Positions 45,403 to 57,656 of a DNA stretch of 64,000 nucleotides are shown piece by piece; within the stretch, counting starts at the first letter, position 1; each line of letters opens with the position of its first letter. The stretch covers positions 2,790,001 through 2,854,000 of the forward strand of contig OY725502.1 in assembly GCA_963281255.1 (NCBI GenBank), written 5' to 3'. The notes under the pieces were generated by a model. That model did not search any database. It saw only the letters and a program-made list of their open reading frames with translations, and was not told where the DNA came from. The translations under genes and the position numbers were made by a program. The DNA is from Aphrocallistes beatrix (Eukaryota > Porifera > Hexactinellida > Sceptrulophora > Aphrocallistidae).

Positions 45403-46124
45403 TTTTGATATGTCATCATGTTCTTGCGCAATAGGCTCTTTTTAGAGCGGAAAATGTTGCTGTTCCAGCTCATATTAAACATCGTTATCTGCATTTCTAA
45501 TGCTTGATCTTTTGATAGGTCAACACTAGGAAAACCTCAAGCCAAAAAATCTGAAAATTTTAGTTGGAATGTCTATGCATTCCTCAGTTGCAATGGAAAC
45601 AAAAAATTGCATGTTTGAGCCATAACTCGAAAGGTATAGACCGTAGAGACTAAGAAATTATACCATTTAATCCGTAAACTATTACTCCCTATATGAGAAT
45701 AATACTATTCACATGTTTATTTTTAAAGTTCTGAGTTATCTAGGATTTTATCACGATCTATAGAGAAATAATGAGTTGTGACAAAATCCTAGATAACTCA
45801 GAAAATATTGAAAATAGACATGTGAATAGTATTATTCTCATATAGGGAGTACTAGTTTACGGATTAAATGGTATAATTTCTTAGTTTCTACGATCTATAC
45901 TTTTTGAGTTATGGCTTAAACATGTAATTATTGTTTCCATAGCAACTGAGGAATGCATTGGCATTCCGACTAAAATTTTCAGATTTTTGGCTTGAGGTCT
46001 TTCTATTGTTGCTCCATCAAAAAATCATTAGAAATGCAGATAACGATGTTTAATATGAGCTAGAACAGCAACATTTTTCGCTCTAAAAAGAGCCTATTGC
46101 GCAAGCACATGATGACATATAAAA
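45403..46124. mobile_element. Large foldback element
   Basis: About 720 bp. Outer arms TATGTCATCATG...TTGCGCAATAGGCTC and their inverse, paired inwards for about 350 bp on each side to a centre near 45765 (ATCTATAGAGA). Internal arms contain AGTTATCTAGGATTTT and its inverse. No ORF. Confidence 0.88.
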
Positions 46125-46309
46125 TTTTTGACAGCGGAATTGGATACTCTGATATAATGTTTGTATATGGTAATAATACATTTCAAATGTCTATCGGAAG
46201 TGGTTTTTGATTTATCGGTCTGATTAAATTTTTTCTTTGTTAAAACTGGCCTCTTCGTTTTATGGCCTTCTCGGTGACATATATAGCCGTATATTAAGTA
46301 TGCCATGAT

Positions 46310-46629
46310 CATAGGTGTCGTAACCCACCCGGTTACCCGGCAACTGCCGGGCGGCCCAGAGTGAATGCCGGGTGCTACCCGGTCTAATGCCGGATGCTAC
46401 CATGGTGAAAAGACCGGGTACTACCCACTACCCGGTAAAAAGCTTAGTGCTATTATGTACTGGTAATTGGCTGTTACTAATTCCTCATGTAGATCAAGGG
46501 TTCACGGCCCATTTGGCTGACGGTAACGCTGGATCAGCTGAAGATACGGTCCGATTAACTGACTGAACGGCCCTGGATTATTGTGGCCGGGCAGTCCAAG
46601 GGTAGGAAATAAAGTTTACGACGCCTATG
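46310..46629. mobile_element. GC-rich hAT-type MITE, TSD GCCATGAT
   Basis: 320 bp, ends CATAGGTGTCGTAA and TTTACGACGCCTATG, flanked by the exact 8-bp duplication GCCATGAT (46302-46309, 46630-46637). The interior has many CCCGG and GCCGGG words. Confidence 0.88.
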
Positions 46630-46754
46630 GCCATGATTGAACATATTATTAATGGATAGATGCTATATAGGATGAGAAGTAAAAATAGCATTTAATATAG
46701 TAGTTTATTATACTTTTTACAGGATCGAGTTATCTCTTTTCGTTTAAAAATTAT

Positions 46755-47005
46755 TAAGAAATTATTTCAACCTGTTTCCCGTGGCCCACCCTGTATACCG
46801 TTATAAAAAGTATATTAAGAATTGTGAACTAAGAATTTGTGCATATAGTATTATTTATAGAGATATCTCTTTTTCGACCCTAAATGGGGGGTTTTGATAA
46901 TCAAGTACGACTAGATGGTTGACCACTCAATAATACAATAGATTTAAAAATAAAAGATTTTGCCGTTTCTTTCAGGTCAGGCAAAGTTTTTCGAGGGCGG
47001 TGTCC
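46755..47005. mobile_element. mariner end fragment next to family A right end
   Basis: 46755-46795 repeats the terminal segment CCTGTTTCCCGTGGCCCACC seen at 40850. 46796-47005 is the right end of family A with an internal deletion, ending TTTTTCGAGGGCGGTGTCC then TTAA. Confidence 0.75.
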
Positions 47006-47233
47006 TTAAAATACCCTATATTAGCCAATGAGAACACGTATTTAACTCAAAACTTTTTTCAAAAGGTGTGAAAATATGCATCAATATTTAAATGCACATG
47101 AAATGCCCAGATTATTATTGGTTTCAAAGTGAGAAATTCGGAATCTCCATATGTTAATATCTTACATTAGTATTTGAGCTCTCATTTGTATCTTTAAACA
47201 AAGTTTTGCAGTGGAGTGGTTAAAATAAGAACG

Positions 47234-47263
47234 TCCTTACTATTAAAACTCGATTAATGTGTG
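47234..47263 (+). mobile_element. Helitron 5'-end fragment
   Basis: TCCTTACTATTAAAACTCGA plus a few bases, cut off by the hAT element. Confidence 0.75.
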
Positions 47264-49942
47264 CAGGGTTTCATACAGAGGGGGGGTGGCCCTGGGATTT
47301 CCCCCCACAGGACAATATCAACAATCTTGAACATGTTGACATTATGTGAGATTACAACAAAGGGCAGGCTATATGATACTATTATTCTAAATCATGAAAT
47401 CACTATTGCTGTTAATAAAATACAGAAGTCAGTAATGATTATATGCTATATTATAACTGAATTCGACGATTATTCTCTTTAAAAACTTCAAGAACTTCAT
47501 CAAAGTTAACTGAGGATAACTCTGGACCTTCGATTGCGATTCTCATTAAATGTGCGAGATTAGCATTATTAAGCCTATTCCGAAGTCTAGTCTTAATTTG
47601 CTTCATGCTGCTGAAAGATCTCTCAACTGAAGCTGTCCCTACTGGAAGAACAAGAATGATGTTAAGTAGCTTGAATATCTCTGGAAAGATACCAGTGTAA
47701 GCTCCAGATGCCGCCATGCGAGCTTTGACATCTTGTAGGCTTGGTGCTTTGGTAGTCTTATTTTCTTCCCAGACCAACCTTGATTCGTGAATCAATGCTC
47801 GCCTGAACAAGCGCCACTCAACATCAATTTCATCCTTGTCAATAAGTGATGGGGAGTATATGTTACACCATCATAGAAAACTGTTGCTTCATTGCCATAA
47901 AATTGGGCCAAAACACTCATTTCTTTTTTACCATAATCTAGTAAAGTTGCTTCTTCTGAAAGAAGAGATGTTGGATTGAAAACAGAGGAGGAGACAAGGA
48001 GATCTACAGCTTCACCAGAGAATCGGTTGCGGATGTTGTGTAGCAAAGCATCGATATAAGGAAGAGTAACCTTTTCTCGGAAATCAGTTAAAGATCCAAC
48101 ACAATCACCTCCCGCAAAGCTACGAGCTGAGCGGCCTCTTGTAATTGTGATTCCATGATCGCTCTCAAGCTCGTCAACCTGAGTGCTCACTCCAGAACAC
48201 CACTCGGCTTGGTCTTCCTTCAATTCATCTAGCTCTTTCAGAATGCTTTCAAGAATCAAAGATAGCCTGCTAAAGTCAGCAGTCTGCCTTTGCATGTAGC
48301 AACTAAGCCTGGAAAGGAGATCAAGTACTTCTGACAAAAGGAAAATGCTGGCTACTCCAGAAAAGGAGCTCAAGACAAGAGAAATTCCGTATGCTTCTGC
48401 ATCTCCTGACTTCTGGTAGAGCTCATGTAGAGTAATAATAAGAGCAGGAAGATCTTTACGGATTGCACGTAGGCACCGCTCATGGGACAACCACCTCGTG
48501 CTACTAGGCTTTACTACCTTCAGCTCAGGTAAATTTAGAACTGATTGTACAACCTTGAGAGCTTCTGCTTTCTTAGGCGAATAGTAGAATAGTTTCCACA
48601 GGTTGGTCATTGTGCCAAACATGTTGTTGATTATGGTGATGGACTCAGCAGCTTGAATAGATGCCAGTTGAATTCGGTGGTATGTACAGTGTATGTATAC
48701 TGCATGAGCTGAGTGCGTTCTAATCCTTCTTTGGACACCATTTTTACATCCAGAAAAGGTTGCTGCACCATCGTAGCCTTGCCCAACTAGCCGTCTGTAG
48801 TCGAGATTTTTCTCTTCCATGAAAGAGGTGAGAGCTTTTGTGATTGAGGCAGCATTTACTTCCTTGACATGGAGTATATCTAGAAAGTGTTCCTCGGGAT
48901 AGCCATCCATAATCCACCTGCAACAGATAGATAGCTCTTCCTGTGTGGATATATCTTGACACTCATCTGCTAAGATAGAAAAAAATGGGATGGACCTCAA
49001 ACTCTGCAATTGCTTTCCTTCAAGCCACGTGTCAAGAGCTTCCAGAAATATCACTGCACTGTACTTTGATGTGTAATGAGCATTGGAGGCACCTCGAGTG
49101 AGGTGCTCTTCCAGCAAACCATCTCCATTGGCAACCTGTAAGGCAATTAAATTTGAGTAAACAGTGGTGTTAGGAATCTTGTCCTTTGCCAGGAAATAGA
49201 TTGACCTCATCAGCTTAAGTACGATTATACGATTCCTCTCCGCTCTACACGCAGCCTCTTTTGCAGCAGCTGAACACTGTAACTCAAGAACGGATTTCCC
49301 GCACTCTGCCTGCTGTGACATACTAGCAGTGGTTGCAGCATCTCTATGACACCGTGACTCTTCGTGTGCTCTCAATAGTTCATTAGCATGGTTCCAGTCG
49401 GTAATTCCCCTGCTTGTCCAAGCACCCCTTGAACCTGAGGTTGGAAGGCCCCACTTCTTGCAGATGGTGCAGAACATGCCTATGCTAGCATCTTTACAAG
49501 TTACCCAGGGATACTTGTTTTCCCACTCTCTTTTATAAGAGAGCTTAGCTTTATATTGCTTTATCTGCTCACTAGATGATAGTTTGTGTATTTTGGAATG
49601 AGGTGGTTTTGGAAGCAGATCATCCATGGCAGCAATTCCTGGATTTTGAGAGGAGGGTGGAGAATGACTTCCACTTGATAGTTGTGATAGCTCTTCAGAT
49701 GCACCTTTATCTATATCTATTTCACTTGGAGTGTCTTCATGTGGCCGCTTTTGTGAAATGAATCGCCTGATATCCATATATACAATACTTGTAGGTTTAC
49801 TCAGATCTAAATCTAGAGATCTTAAAAATCTAAAGATATGTAGGTTAAATGACAAGAATGGTTGTAAATCGATATTTAAGCGTCAATGATTAAAAAAAAA
49901 TTCCTCCCCCCCCCCAGAAAAAAATCCTGTATGAAACCCTGG
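47264..49942 (-). mobile_element. Nearly complete hAT transposon
   Basis: 2679 bp, inverted ends CAGGGTTTCATACAG, G/C-homopolymer runs next to both ends, one transposase gene filling most of the element. The expected 8-bp duplication is not evident (AATGTGTG versus GTATATAA). Confidence 0.88.
47451..49777 (-). pseudogene. hAT transposase (ZNF862/ZMYM-like), one frameshift
   Basis: Start ATG at 49777 (MDIRRFISQKRPHE), preferred to the longer frame because that opening is common in this group. Low-complexity N-terminus, then a TTF-type zinc finger (FCTICKKWG ... HEESRCHRDA), catalytic region with SILADECQDISTQEEL, VGQGYDGAATFSG and HCTYHRIQLA, and a C-terminal hAT dimerisation domain (LPVGTASVERSFSSMKQIKT). 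About 775 residues in all. A single-base frame change near 47850 separates the last about 130 residues; no other disruption was noticed. Such proteins catalyse cut-and-paste transposition and have been domesticated many times. Confidence 0.9.
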
Positions 49943-50154
49943 TATATAAACATGTTAAATATCATATTATCTGGTATACCATAGAAAACGGTTCAATATC
50001 TTTAAGAAAAGAAAAAGCATAGTATATGTTGGGCACATTTGCCTTCTGGTTGTGTCCATTAGAACTTTGTGTAGTGGAGAGAATGGAAGGCTATTTTTCA
50101 GGCTTCTGACCATTTCATCCTAAATTTGCGAAAATATTTTTAGCATAGGTAATA
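49943..50154. other. Unassigned
   Basis: No feature seen. Confidence 0.4.
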
Positions 50155-50631
50155 CAAAGCCTGAACAAAAGTATTCGTACACCCCATAATTCCCCATACA
50201 AATAGTTATAATACTGATTTATTTAGCGAGTCAAGGTATTTAATTGGTAAGAGATACGCTTAATTTAACTTCAAATTCGAAATCTCCATATTCGAATTAC
50301 TCACTTATTAATATTTCAACTTGTTTACACTCCCACAAGGTTAAACTTTTTCAAACTGCGCCACCTCATACCACCAATGCCATCATATACAATGGTGATC
50401 CCTCGCGACATGTGGCATAGGAAAGCAAATGCTGAAAATACTTGATCTTGAAGAAGAGTAACTAAGTTAAAAACTTATAAAGTGGGTAATTTGAATGTGG
50501 AGAATCCGAATTTGAAGTCAAATTAAATGTATCTCTTACCAATTAAATACATTGATTCGCTAAATAAATCAGTATTATAACTATTTGTATGGGGAATTAT
50601 GGGGTGTACGAATACTTTTGTTCAAGCAGTG
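50155..50631. mobile_element. TA-target MITE family T, copy 2
   Basis: 477 bp between TA dinucleotides; ends ...GCCTGAACAAAAGTATTCG and its inverse. Very similar to 21432-21893, with a short extra segment at 50278-50292. Confidence 0.88.
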
Positions 50632-50779
50632 TACATGAAGCCTAAACAATTAAAATTCACTTACCTGAAGAGATTTCAAATCATTGATTATAGTGCTCTG
50701 CGAAATTCCGTACAACCACTCCCGAGGAGAATCTTAATACCAATTGCAAAAAGTGTATACTCATATTGTATCTCATGTT

Positions 50780-53700
50780 AAGCGTAAAATGTAAATTTAG
50801 AGTATACCTTGTTTAAGTATCGAATCTGTTTGGGTATTGCTATTTGACCTTTTTGATGATTGCTTACACAAGACTGGACTTGTTATTGGTGTTATTACCG
50901 TTGAATTGTGTGTCTAATTGATATTTTGGTAGGTATTGTAAATTATATACTTAATTAATTTCCAGTTTTCGACAAATCTTAAGAGGATAAAACTGAATTT
51001 TAACCATTTCCATTCTAAATGCAACTTTAATTCCTATCTTGAATCTTTAGTACGGGGAAACTTTTTTATAATGTAGTTAGGATTTTCTTTGTCATGAAAA
51101 GTATGATTTTCGAACTAGTTTACTGTGATATAATTTTTATGATTAATATATGCCATGCTTTATATATTCGATTAAATTATGATACCTTTATCTCGCGAGA
51201 ATTGTACGTTTTGGCTAGATGTAGAGGGAAGTTCTTTTTTCGCTGGGCAGTTGAGGTTACTATATGACTTTTTTTAATTTCTTTTGCTTCAAACGGGCCT
51301 AGATACTTGGTTTGTGTTGCTGTTCCGGGGAGTTTCTTTTCTTTAGGTATATTCCTTACTAAGAATAAATCTCCAGTATGTATCTCTGATCTAAAAAAAA
51401 ATTTAATTTACCATTAACAACAGATTATCCCATGGAAATTTTGCTCATTTATTGCTAGGAAATTTAATAGTGGTAGAATACTTATTTTGAGCTTAGTGCT
51501 GGGAGTGAAATATCACCTGTTATCTTGAACTTTTTGATCATATATTTTTTTCTGTCTAGACTGCTCGATTTTAACATACATTCGTGCATCGGTTTGATTC
51601 TGAGTCCGAACTTTTTGTAGTTCTCTCATTGCATCATTAACAGAATCTAATGGCCCATCAAAGGTGTCATTAATTTCTCTCGGAACTTCTTCGTCAGATA
51701 ATTTCTCGTCCAATTCCTCTGACTTGACATAGCTTTTATTGGTTAATTTAATCAATTTTGCTGGATCGCATTTACGCCCAAACATCAATTCAAATGCTGA
51801 AAAATGCGTGGCCCTTTTAATAGTTGTATTTGATGCAAATGTTGCAATGGATAATTTCGTTGACCAAGTACCATCGGAGTCCATTTGAAATCTTTCAATT
51901 TTTCTATTTTAAACAATGAGAATCCGTCACACAGTGGAAATACAAGAATAAAACGACATAGTTGTTGAAACATTCAACATACCGCTTGAGAATTTTGTTG
52001 TGGGACTCAACCAATCCATTGCTTTCTGGATGGTATGCTGTAGTACTTCTATTGTCAACTCCAAGACTTTGATAAAACTCTTTAAATCCCTTAAATAAAT
52101 TTGTATTAATACAGTGGACTATATCAAAAAACCATTTTTACAAGATACAATAGTTTCAATTGTACGAGAGAAATTTCTTTGAAATTAGATTAAACTATGT
52201 AGCTTCTCGTTAGTACGAAAAAATACTCTAATGAGTATAATTTTTGACATTCTCTTGTAGTAACATATAGAGAGTCGACTCACAGTCATCTTTCATTGTA
52301 ATTTCATTTTAGTGCTTAAGTGATGATATTAGAATAAATCACTGTGATGATGATGATGATGATGTTATTTTCGCATCACGATAATGATCAGATACAGACG
52401 TCATTATATGCGTTTTAATTAAGAAGTCATAATTTATCGTCTTTTGGAATTACGCAAACTGCAAGATGATACTACACTTATTGATATGACATGACTTTTA
52501 CACATAGATTAAGGCAATAATACTATTTTAAAAAATGATATCTAATTATATAATGGAATTGAAAATAGAGAATAGAATTCGCTTCATCACACTTTTAGTG
52601 CTAAATGCCTTCGGAGTAATTGGCTTCATGAAATTTGCTAACCTACAGATTGTTTGTTTATTTGTTGATGAAGTATCTTGCAATTTATTGCTTTTATCCC
52701 TAACATTCGATATCTTAATAATTTAGTTATTCAATAAATCAAAATTTTTGATTGATATAATTTGTATAAATCGTACAATATTTTTAGAAATCGAAATGAT
52801 CTCAATATTTTTGATGGTAAAATAGCATTAAAAACGAGTTTAATTCCATAATACTAGTATCATTAACGTAGTATACAAGTAAATTAATCTTAACATATCA
52901 GTATGATAAACGAGTAACTTGACTCAATCTGAAGAAAATTTCAAAGCAATTATCATTATGCAATAATTTGATACTAACGTAATTAATTAAAACAACTTGC
53001 CTTGCTAGTGAATTATTTACCTTGATCATGTTGAATTATGGCTGGTACACCAAATGTGAGATATATATCTTGTTATCCAGCAATAACTTCTGCCGATGTT
53101 TTTCTCCTTAGTGGACGTGCAACAACAAATTTCGACAAGTAACATACCGCAACTAAGATATGCAAATACCCAAACTCGTTTTAAGGCATGTTATTGATGA
53201 GATCTACTCCAATATGTTCCCATGGGGCCTGTGGTGGGGGTATAGGTTGGAGTTCCCGTTGCGGTTGTGGAGTCTTTGGAGCTTCTACCTGACAACGATG
53301 ACAAGTCTTCGTCCATATGACAAATGCAACTATACATAATGTAGATTTGATATCCCAAGTTAGAATATTATATAATTTCGTTCCTCTCTAGCTAATAAAG
53401 CATATTTAGTACAAAATATGCGTTATTATTAATTAAACAAACTCAGTTACTAAAAGGCTGAGAAAAACATACAACTTAATGGATTAATTTGGTTAATATT
53501 GTGAACTCACGTAATTTTTGATATCTTCTGTCATTCCATTCCAATAATATTTCTCGCGTACCGAAGACATCATTGAATTTTGTCCTTGATGGGCGTGGTA
53601 GAGGTCAAGAATCTCAGGAAAATCTGATTTTAAAGAGTACTCAAAATGTTGAAATTTCCCAGAATTATTTTGTATCACCTAGCATATTGTGAGTTGCAAT

Positions 53701-54105
53701 ATTATATAAAAGTTGAATTTGTAGGGGGAAAGTGAGTGTTCAATGACTTACCTTGAAAAGTGTTTCTCCCTCAAATACACGAAATGATGAGGCTTTTCTC
53801 CGATAAATTTTTTTCGCATATCTGCGATGCCGTACAGGCATCGAGATCTAAAATATCTACCGGGTATTGCTCGTACATTAAGTACGTAATCAAATCATGG
53901 TGTTCTTTGGAATTCATTTTGTAGAACAAGAAGCAAGTCAGAAGTTAAATAACGGTGCACTATATCACAGTTACTTATAAATATCTATTATGCGGGTCAC
54001 TATATCACAGTAAAACATATCCATTGTGCGGGTCAGTCTATCACAGCAATAACATATCCATGGTGCGGGTCACTCTACCATGCGGGTCAGTATATCATGA
54101 AACAG
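50780..54105 (-). mobile_element. Ginger/Gypsy-integrase-like element, fossil
   Basis: A 3.3-kb element whose two ends are both shared with the short relative at 14860-15215. On the minus strand it carries an N-terminal segment near 53925, an HHCC zinc-binding segment near 53690-53500, an integrase core near 53330-53035, and C-terminal pieces near 52090-51510 and 51410-51190. Pieces are bordered by plausible splice signals, which Ginger-type transposases are known to use. Broken, with several interruptions. It could alternatively be a decayed Ty3/Gypsy remnant or a domesticated integrase. Confidence 0.7.
51190..53925 (-). pseudogene. Integrase-type transposase fossil
   Basis: Recognisable landmarks: YYWNGMTEDIKNYV (zinc-binding region), WEHIGVDLINNMP (start of the core), ESNGLVESHNKILK (end of the core), and VRNIPKEKKLPGTATQTKYL (C-terminal domain). 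The combination resembles integrases annotated as KRAB-A-domain-2-like or Ginger transposases. Treated as a broken fossil. Confidence 0.7.
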
Positions 54106-54109
54106 GACT

Positions 54110-54545
54110 ATAGGCATTCAGTGTCCTGGAACTTGGGTCCGATGTATATTTTTGATATCTCGTAATCCGCTGAGTTAGACGTTGGAAATATATTATTGTT
54201 AAATAGAAATTGTATTTTTGGAGTCCATAGGTCTTGTTGCCTTGCCTCAACTATGTGTAGAATGTGAGTCATGCGATTTTCAAGTCTTTTTACAGATTTA
54301 AGATAAATTTTGTGATATTCTGACCTGTTATGCAAATATATTTCATAGCGTTATTAATGTATAATTTCCAGAGAAAATCAAGATGGTGACAGGTTGATTT
54401 GAAAAATTTGAACTTTTTGTCATTACATTCCAGCGTTGTTATGGAAAAGCATTTTTTCCATTTGAGCCTACATCTTTAAAACCGTATTAGTTAGACAGTC
54501 AAATGTGATTATATTTGATAAGCAATAGGCTACCTTTTATTAGCT
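54110..54545. repeat. Old dispersed repeats
   Basis: 54110-54360 is related to 28640-28825 (GATATCTCGTTATC.., TTTTTGGAG, GAATGTGAGT). 54425-54545 is related to 19600-19640 and 25500-25640 (ACATTCCAGCGTTG). Confidence 0.6.
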
Positions 54546-54591
54546 CTAAATACATTTATTAGCATTATCCTATAGTTTTCGAGATAATATG

Positions 54592-54651
54592 GGCCCAGGA
54601 CCCGAAGGGCGCCTCCGGTGGACACAGTGTCCGCCAGCCGCGCTGCGCTCT
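54592..54651 (+). mobile_element. Helitron 3'-end fragment
   Basis: CGAAGGGCGCCTCCGG..GGACAC..GTGTCCGCCAGCCGCG then GCGCTCTTG. Confidence 0.75.
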
Positions 54652-54984
54652 TGTTTTTAATTAAAATGCTATCAATTCCTACAAATTTTATAATTTTATT
54701 TTAGGATACGAGACATCAGTAAACAAAGCAATACTCGAGCCATCCATCAATTCTATTCGTGAGCAATGTTAGAATCGATGTTATTTACTACTTTGTCTGA
54801 AGTTAAATTGGATAGTACCTAAATTATATTCTTTTGATCGAATGATTGGATTGACTGAATAAGGGCGAATAATTTACAATACTGGATCAAGGAAGTGAAT
54901 GATAAGTTAGATATACCTGTACCTTAAAAATGCCTCAACCAGCTAATTTTTAAAATACTCTATATGATCTGTTGTAAACCAAGG
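54652..54984. other. Unassigned
   Basis: No feature seen. Confidence 0.4.
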
Positions 54985-55186
54985 AACGGGATGGCCATTA
55001 GGGAGGTGGAGGCCATCACAGCTATTTACTAGAACGCATTGAATTAACATCGCTCTGTGAACCAATTCTATCTGGAGAGGAACGGGACAGCTATTAGGGG
55101 AGGTGGAGGCCATCAAGCTAAACAACTAGTCACTAGTAATGTCCGCACATCGCTCTGTTACACTACCTGGAGAGGAACATGATGGA
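54985..55186. repeat. Tandem duplication, about 97-bp unit
   Basis: Two units each with GAACGGGA..GCYATTAGGG, AGGTGGAGGCCATCA, ACATCGCTCTGT and CTGGAGAGGAAC. Confidence 0.75.
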
Positions 55187-55583
55187 CACATACTTATAGT
55201 GTAGTTATATATTTATGTATGATTTATGATTGATGGTTATTAAAAGGAGTAGTATTAAGGCAATATCATCGCATATATTAATGATTCCTCGCTTCATTTT
55301 AACATAGATAATTAATGAGCTAGAAACATAATATCGCAAATACTTGAGATAAAACTTATAAATGCTTTCAGTCCATGACCCCCAATTCCATCGTTGCCAT
55401 CCAGGGACAATCATTGTTCAGGTTAGAAAGTATGAATACAACCCCAAATCACGGCCACTCTAGTCTTGGTGCCAATGTTTGCAAATTTAAAGCCTAAAAG
55501 AATTTGAGATAGAAAGTATAGTAAATATGCACATATCCGTGGTGCGGTGAAAATCAAACGGCTAATTAATTTATTAATAATAA
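55187..55583. other. Unassigned
   Basis: No gene or known repeat. Confidence 0.4.
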
Positions 55584-55753
55584 CAAGCACGCTTCGCTTG
55601 CTTTACTCTAAATACATCTGTCCTACTGCGATAATCGATATCGCACGAAAAGTCACCAAATTTGTCAATTTTTTAAATTTTGATGCGTAATGATGACGTC
55701 ATAACAGAGTGATGGGTCATCACTTTTGATGACAGTTAAATTATATGTGAGAT

Positions 55754-57191
55754 CGTGACCTTCGTTATATAAGGCCATACTACTATGCACTGATTGACTC
55801 AACCATGGATTACTTAAAGTCTAATATTTTAATAACCCATTATTGTAAAATACAGCTTGAATATTATAGTAGTCGTAGTATGATTGATTTAAAGAAATTA
55901 TATTATGTCTTTTTATTCCATCTTCATTCAACATGCGTATAAACATATGTATTATGGGATACTGGCAATTCGTGACATTACAATTCGTAACGTACATACT
56001 ACGTACCAAGTACTATTCACCGATATAAAACTTATACTTGAGATTTGTGTGGTTTGTGGTTAATAATAAAGTTAAGAATTGAATGATTTCAATGATTGAT
56101 CTGCTTAGATACGAAATGTAGATTTGGAATTGTCAATACAAGTAAATTAAATTGTAATGTCACGAATTGTATGTCATGAATTGTCTGTTCCCGAATTATG
56201 TATATTAGTATAGTTATTTGAAAACTTTGGAAAACTGTCGATATCTTGTCTTGTATTAATATCTCTTATTATTAACGCGTCATACACAATTAGCTACAAG
56301 CAGTATTAGGATGCCTAATAGATGTCCTGCACCTGGCTGTAGAAGCAATTATGATGGCGAACCTTACACACCAGTGTTAGGCTACCAGTGGACAAGGATA
56401 TCGCACAGGAATGGTTACGATCACTGCATACGGAAGGTGTAGATGATCTAAAGAACATTTTTGTATGTTCTAAACACTTCCGTTCTGAGGATGTTATTAC
56501 AGAAGGAGATATACCACAGCCAGATGGGTCAATAACTAAAATCAAGCGTCGTCCAATACTCCATGAAAACGCCTGTCCATGCTTCTTGCCTAACTGTCCC
56601 AGTTACCTCAGTTCGCAGCGTGTCAACTAAACCCAAACGTTTAGATCTAGGTGGAAAAGACTTTTGCCATTTCTCTACTGCTTTGCATCAAAGCCAGAAA
56701 GAATTTGACCTGGAACAAGCAATGTTTGGCGTTAAATCCATTTCGGATGTTAGATCAGTTAATACACTACGAGCTACCTTTTGATTGGTTAGTTTGGTCT
56801 CCAAATCCAACTACAATCAATTTTATCCTACCATCAACTTCTGGAAACACTATTTCTATAAAGAGTTATATCAGCGTTGATGAATCTCTAGCTACCCTGG
56901 GTTTTATCAAGGTTCACAGATACCACTCTCTATAAGCAAAATCAACGATATCAGACAACTTTCTACTCTTATAACAGAAGTTTCAGAAATCCTCAACTTA
57001 AATTGTATACTTTTGTTTTATTATTTATGCTTATTTACGCATTTTCGTTTATGTATGCATCAAAAATGGATTGATGATGATGTTGTTTCAATGTCTAAAA
57101 ATAGTTGAGAAAGTTATAGAAATACATAGTTCAGACTTTAAGTAATCCATGGTTCGGAATAGTAGTATGGCCTTATATAACGAAGGTCACG
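55754..57191 (+). mobile_element. THAP-domain (P-like) transposon, internally deleted
   Basis: 1438 bp with long inverted ends: CGTGACCTTCGTTATATAAG continuing for about 70 bp (..GGCCATACTACTAT.., CCATGGATTACTTAAAGTCT). Flanked by GTGAGAT at 55747-55753 and 57192-57198. A THAP domain plus a 7-8 bp duplication suggests the P superfamily. The catalytic domain is absent. Confidence 0.85.
56311..56935 (+). pseudogene. THAP-domain protein of the P-like element
   Basis: ATG at 56311 gives MPNRCPAPGCRSNYDGEPYT, the first C-x-C pair of a THAP zinc finger. A one-base shift near 56371 moves the rest (RLPVDKDIAQEW, FVCSKHFRSED) to another frame, giving the C2-CH signature. CPCFLPNCPSYLS and LDLGGKDFCHF follow in further frames, and FDWLVWSPNPTTINFILPS near 56790-56850. 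In P elements the THAP domain binds the transposon ends. The transposase body is missing. Confidence 0.83.
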
Positions 57192-57529
57192 GTGAGATAT
57201 ATTAATATACAGATTCTATTAAAATTTCAGCCTTTTATCATTTAAAATGGCTGAATTATGGTCGAAAACTGAAATTTCAAATTATGGACAATGACGTCAT
57301 AATTCCATGATGAGCCAACATTTTCGTCTGAGCTCAGAATTTAAAGGAGCCATAGCCAAAAGACTCACACATGCCAAAAATCAGCTTTCTGTGCCTGGCA
57401 GTTTCTTCCATCAATTCATTACATATAAATATATATATATGTGCACATAAATTAATCTAGCATTAATCTACAATATTAAGAAAGCTTCTAAATTGGCAAA
57501 TTCGAGTGTGCATATTTGATCATATACAA

Positions 57530-57656
57530 TCGCGCTTAGCTTGATTGCGCTGCGCAGCAGACGAACACTATGTGTCCGCAAGAGGCCCCGAGGTTTATAT
57601 TGAGTAATTAGAAAGTGGAAAACCTTAAATACGTATTTTTTACAGTTTTAATTAAT
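57530..57656 (-). mobile_element. Helitron 3' fragment H21
   Basis: CAATCGCGCTTAGCTTGATT and a diverged GTGTCCGC block. Tandem with H22. Confidence 0.7.

Larger units (their letters stand above)
55584..57450 (-). mobile_element. Short Helitron copy H20, split by THAP element
   Basis: 55584-55753 carries a shortened GC-rich 3' end and part of the core (reverse). The core resumes at 57192-57450. The junction word ATATGTGAGATATATTAATATA matches intact family members. Confidence 0.82.

Noticed and set aside
46094-46312. 72-codon minus-strand frame
   Set aside because: Begins in the foldback arm and has no recognisable features.
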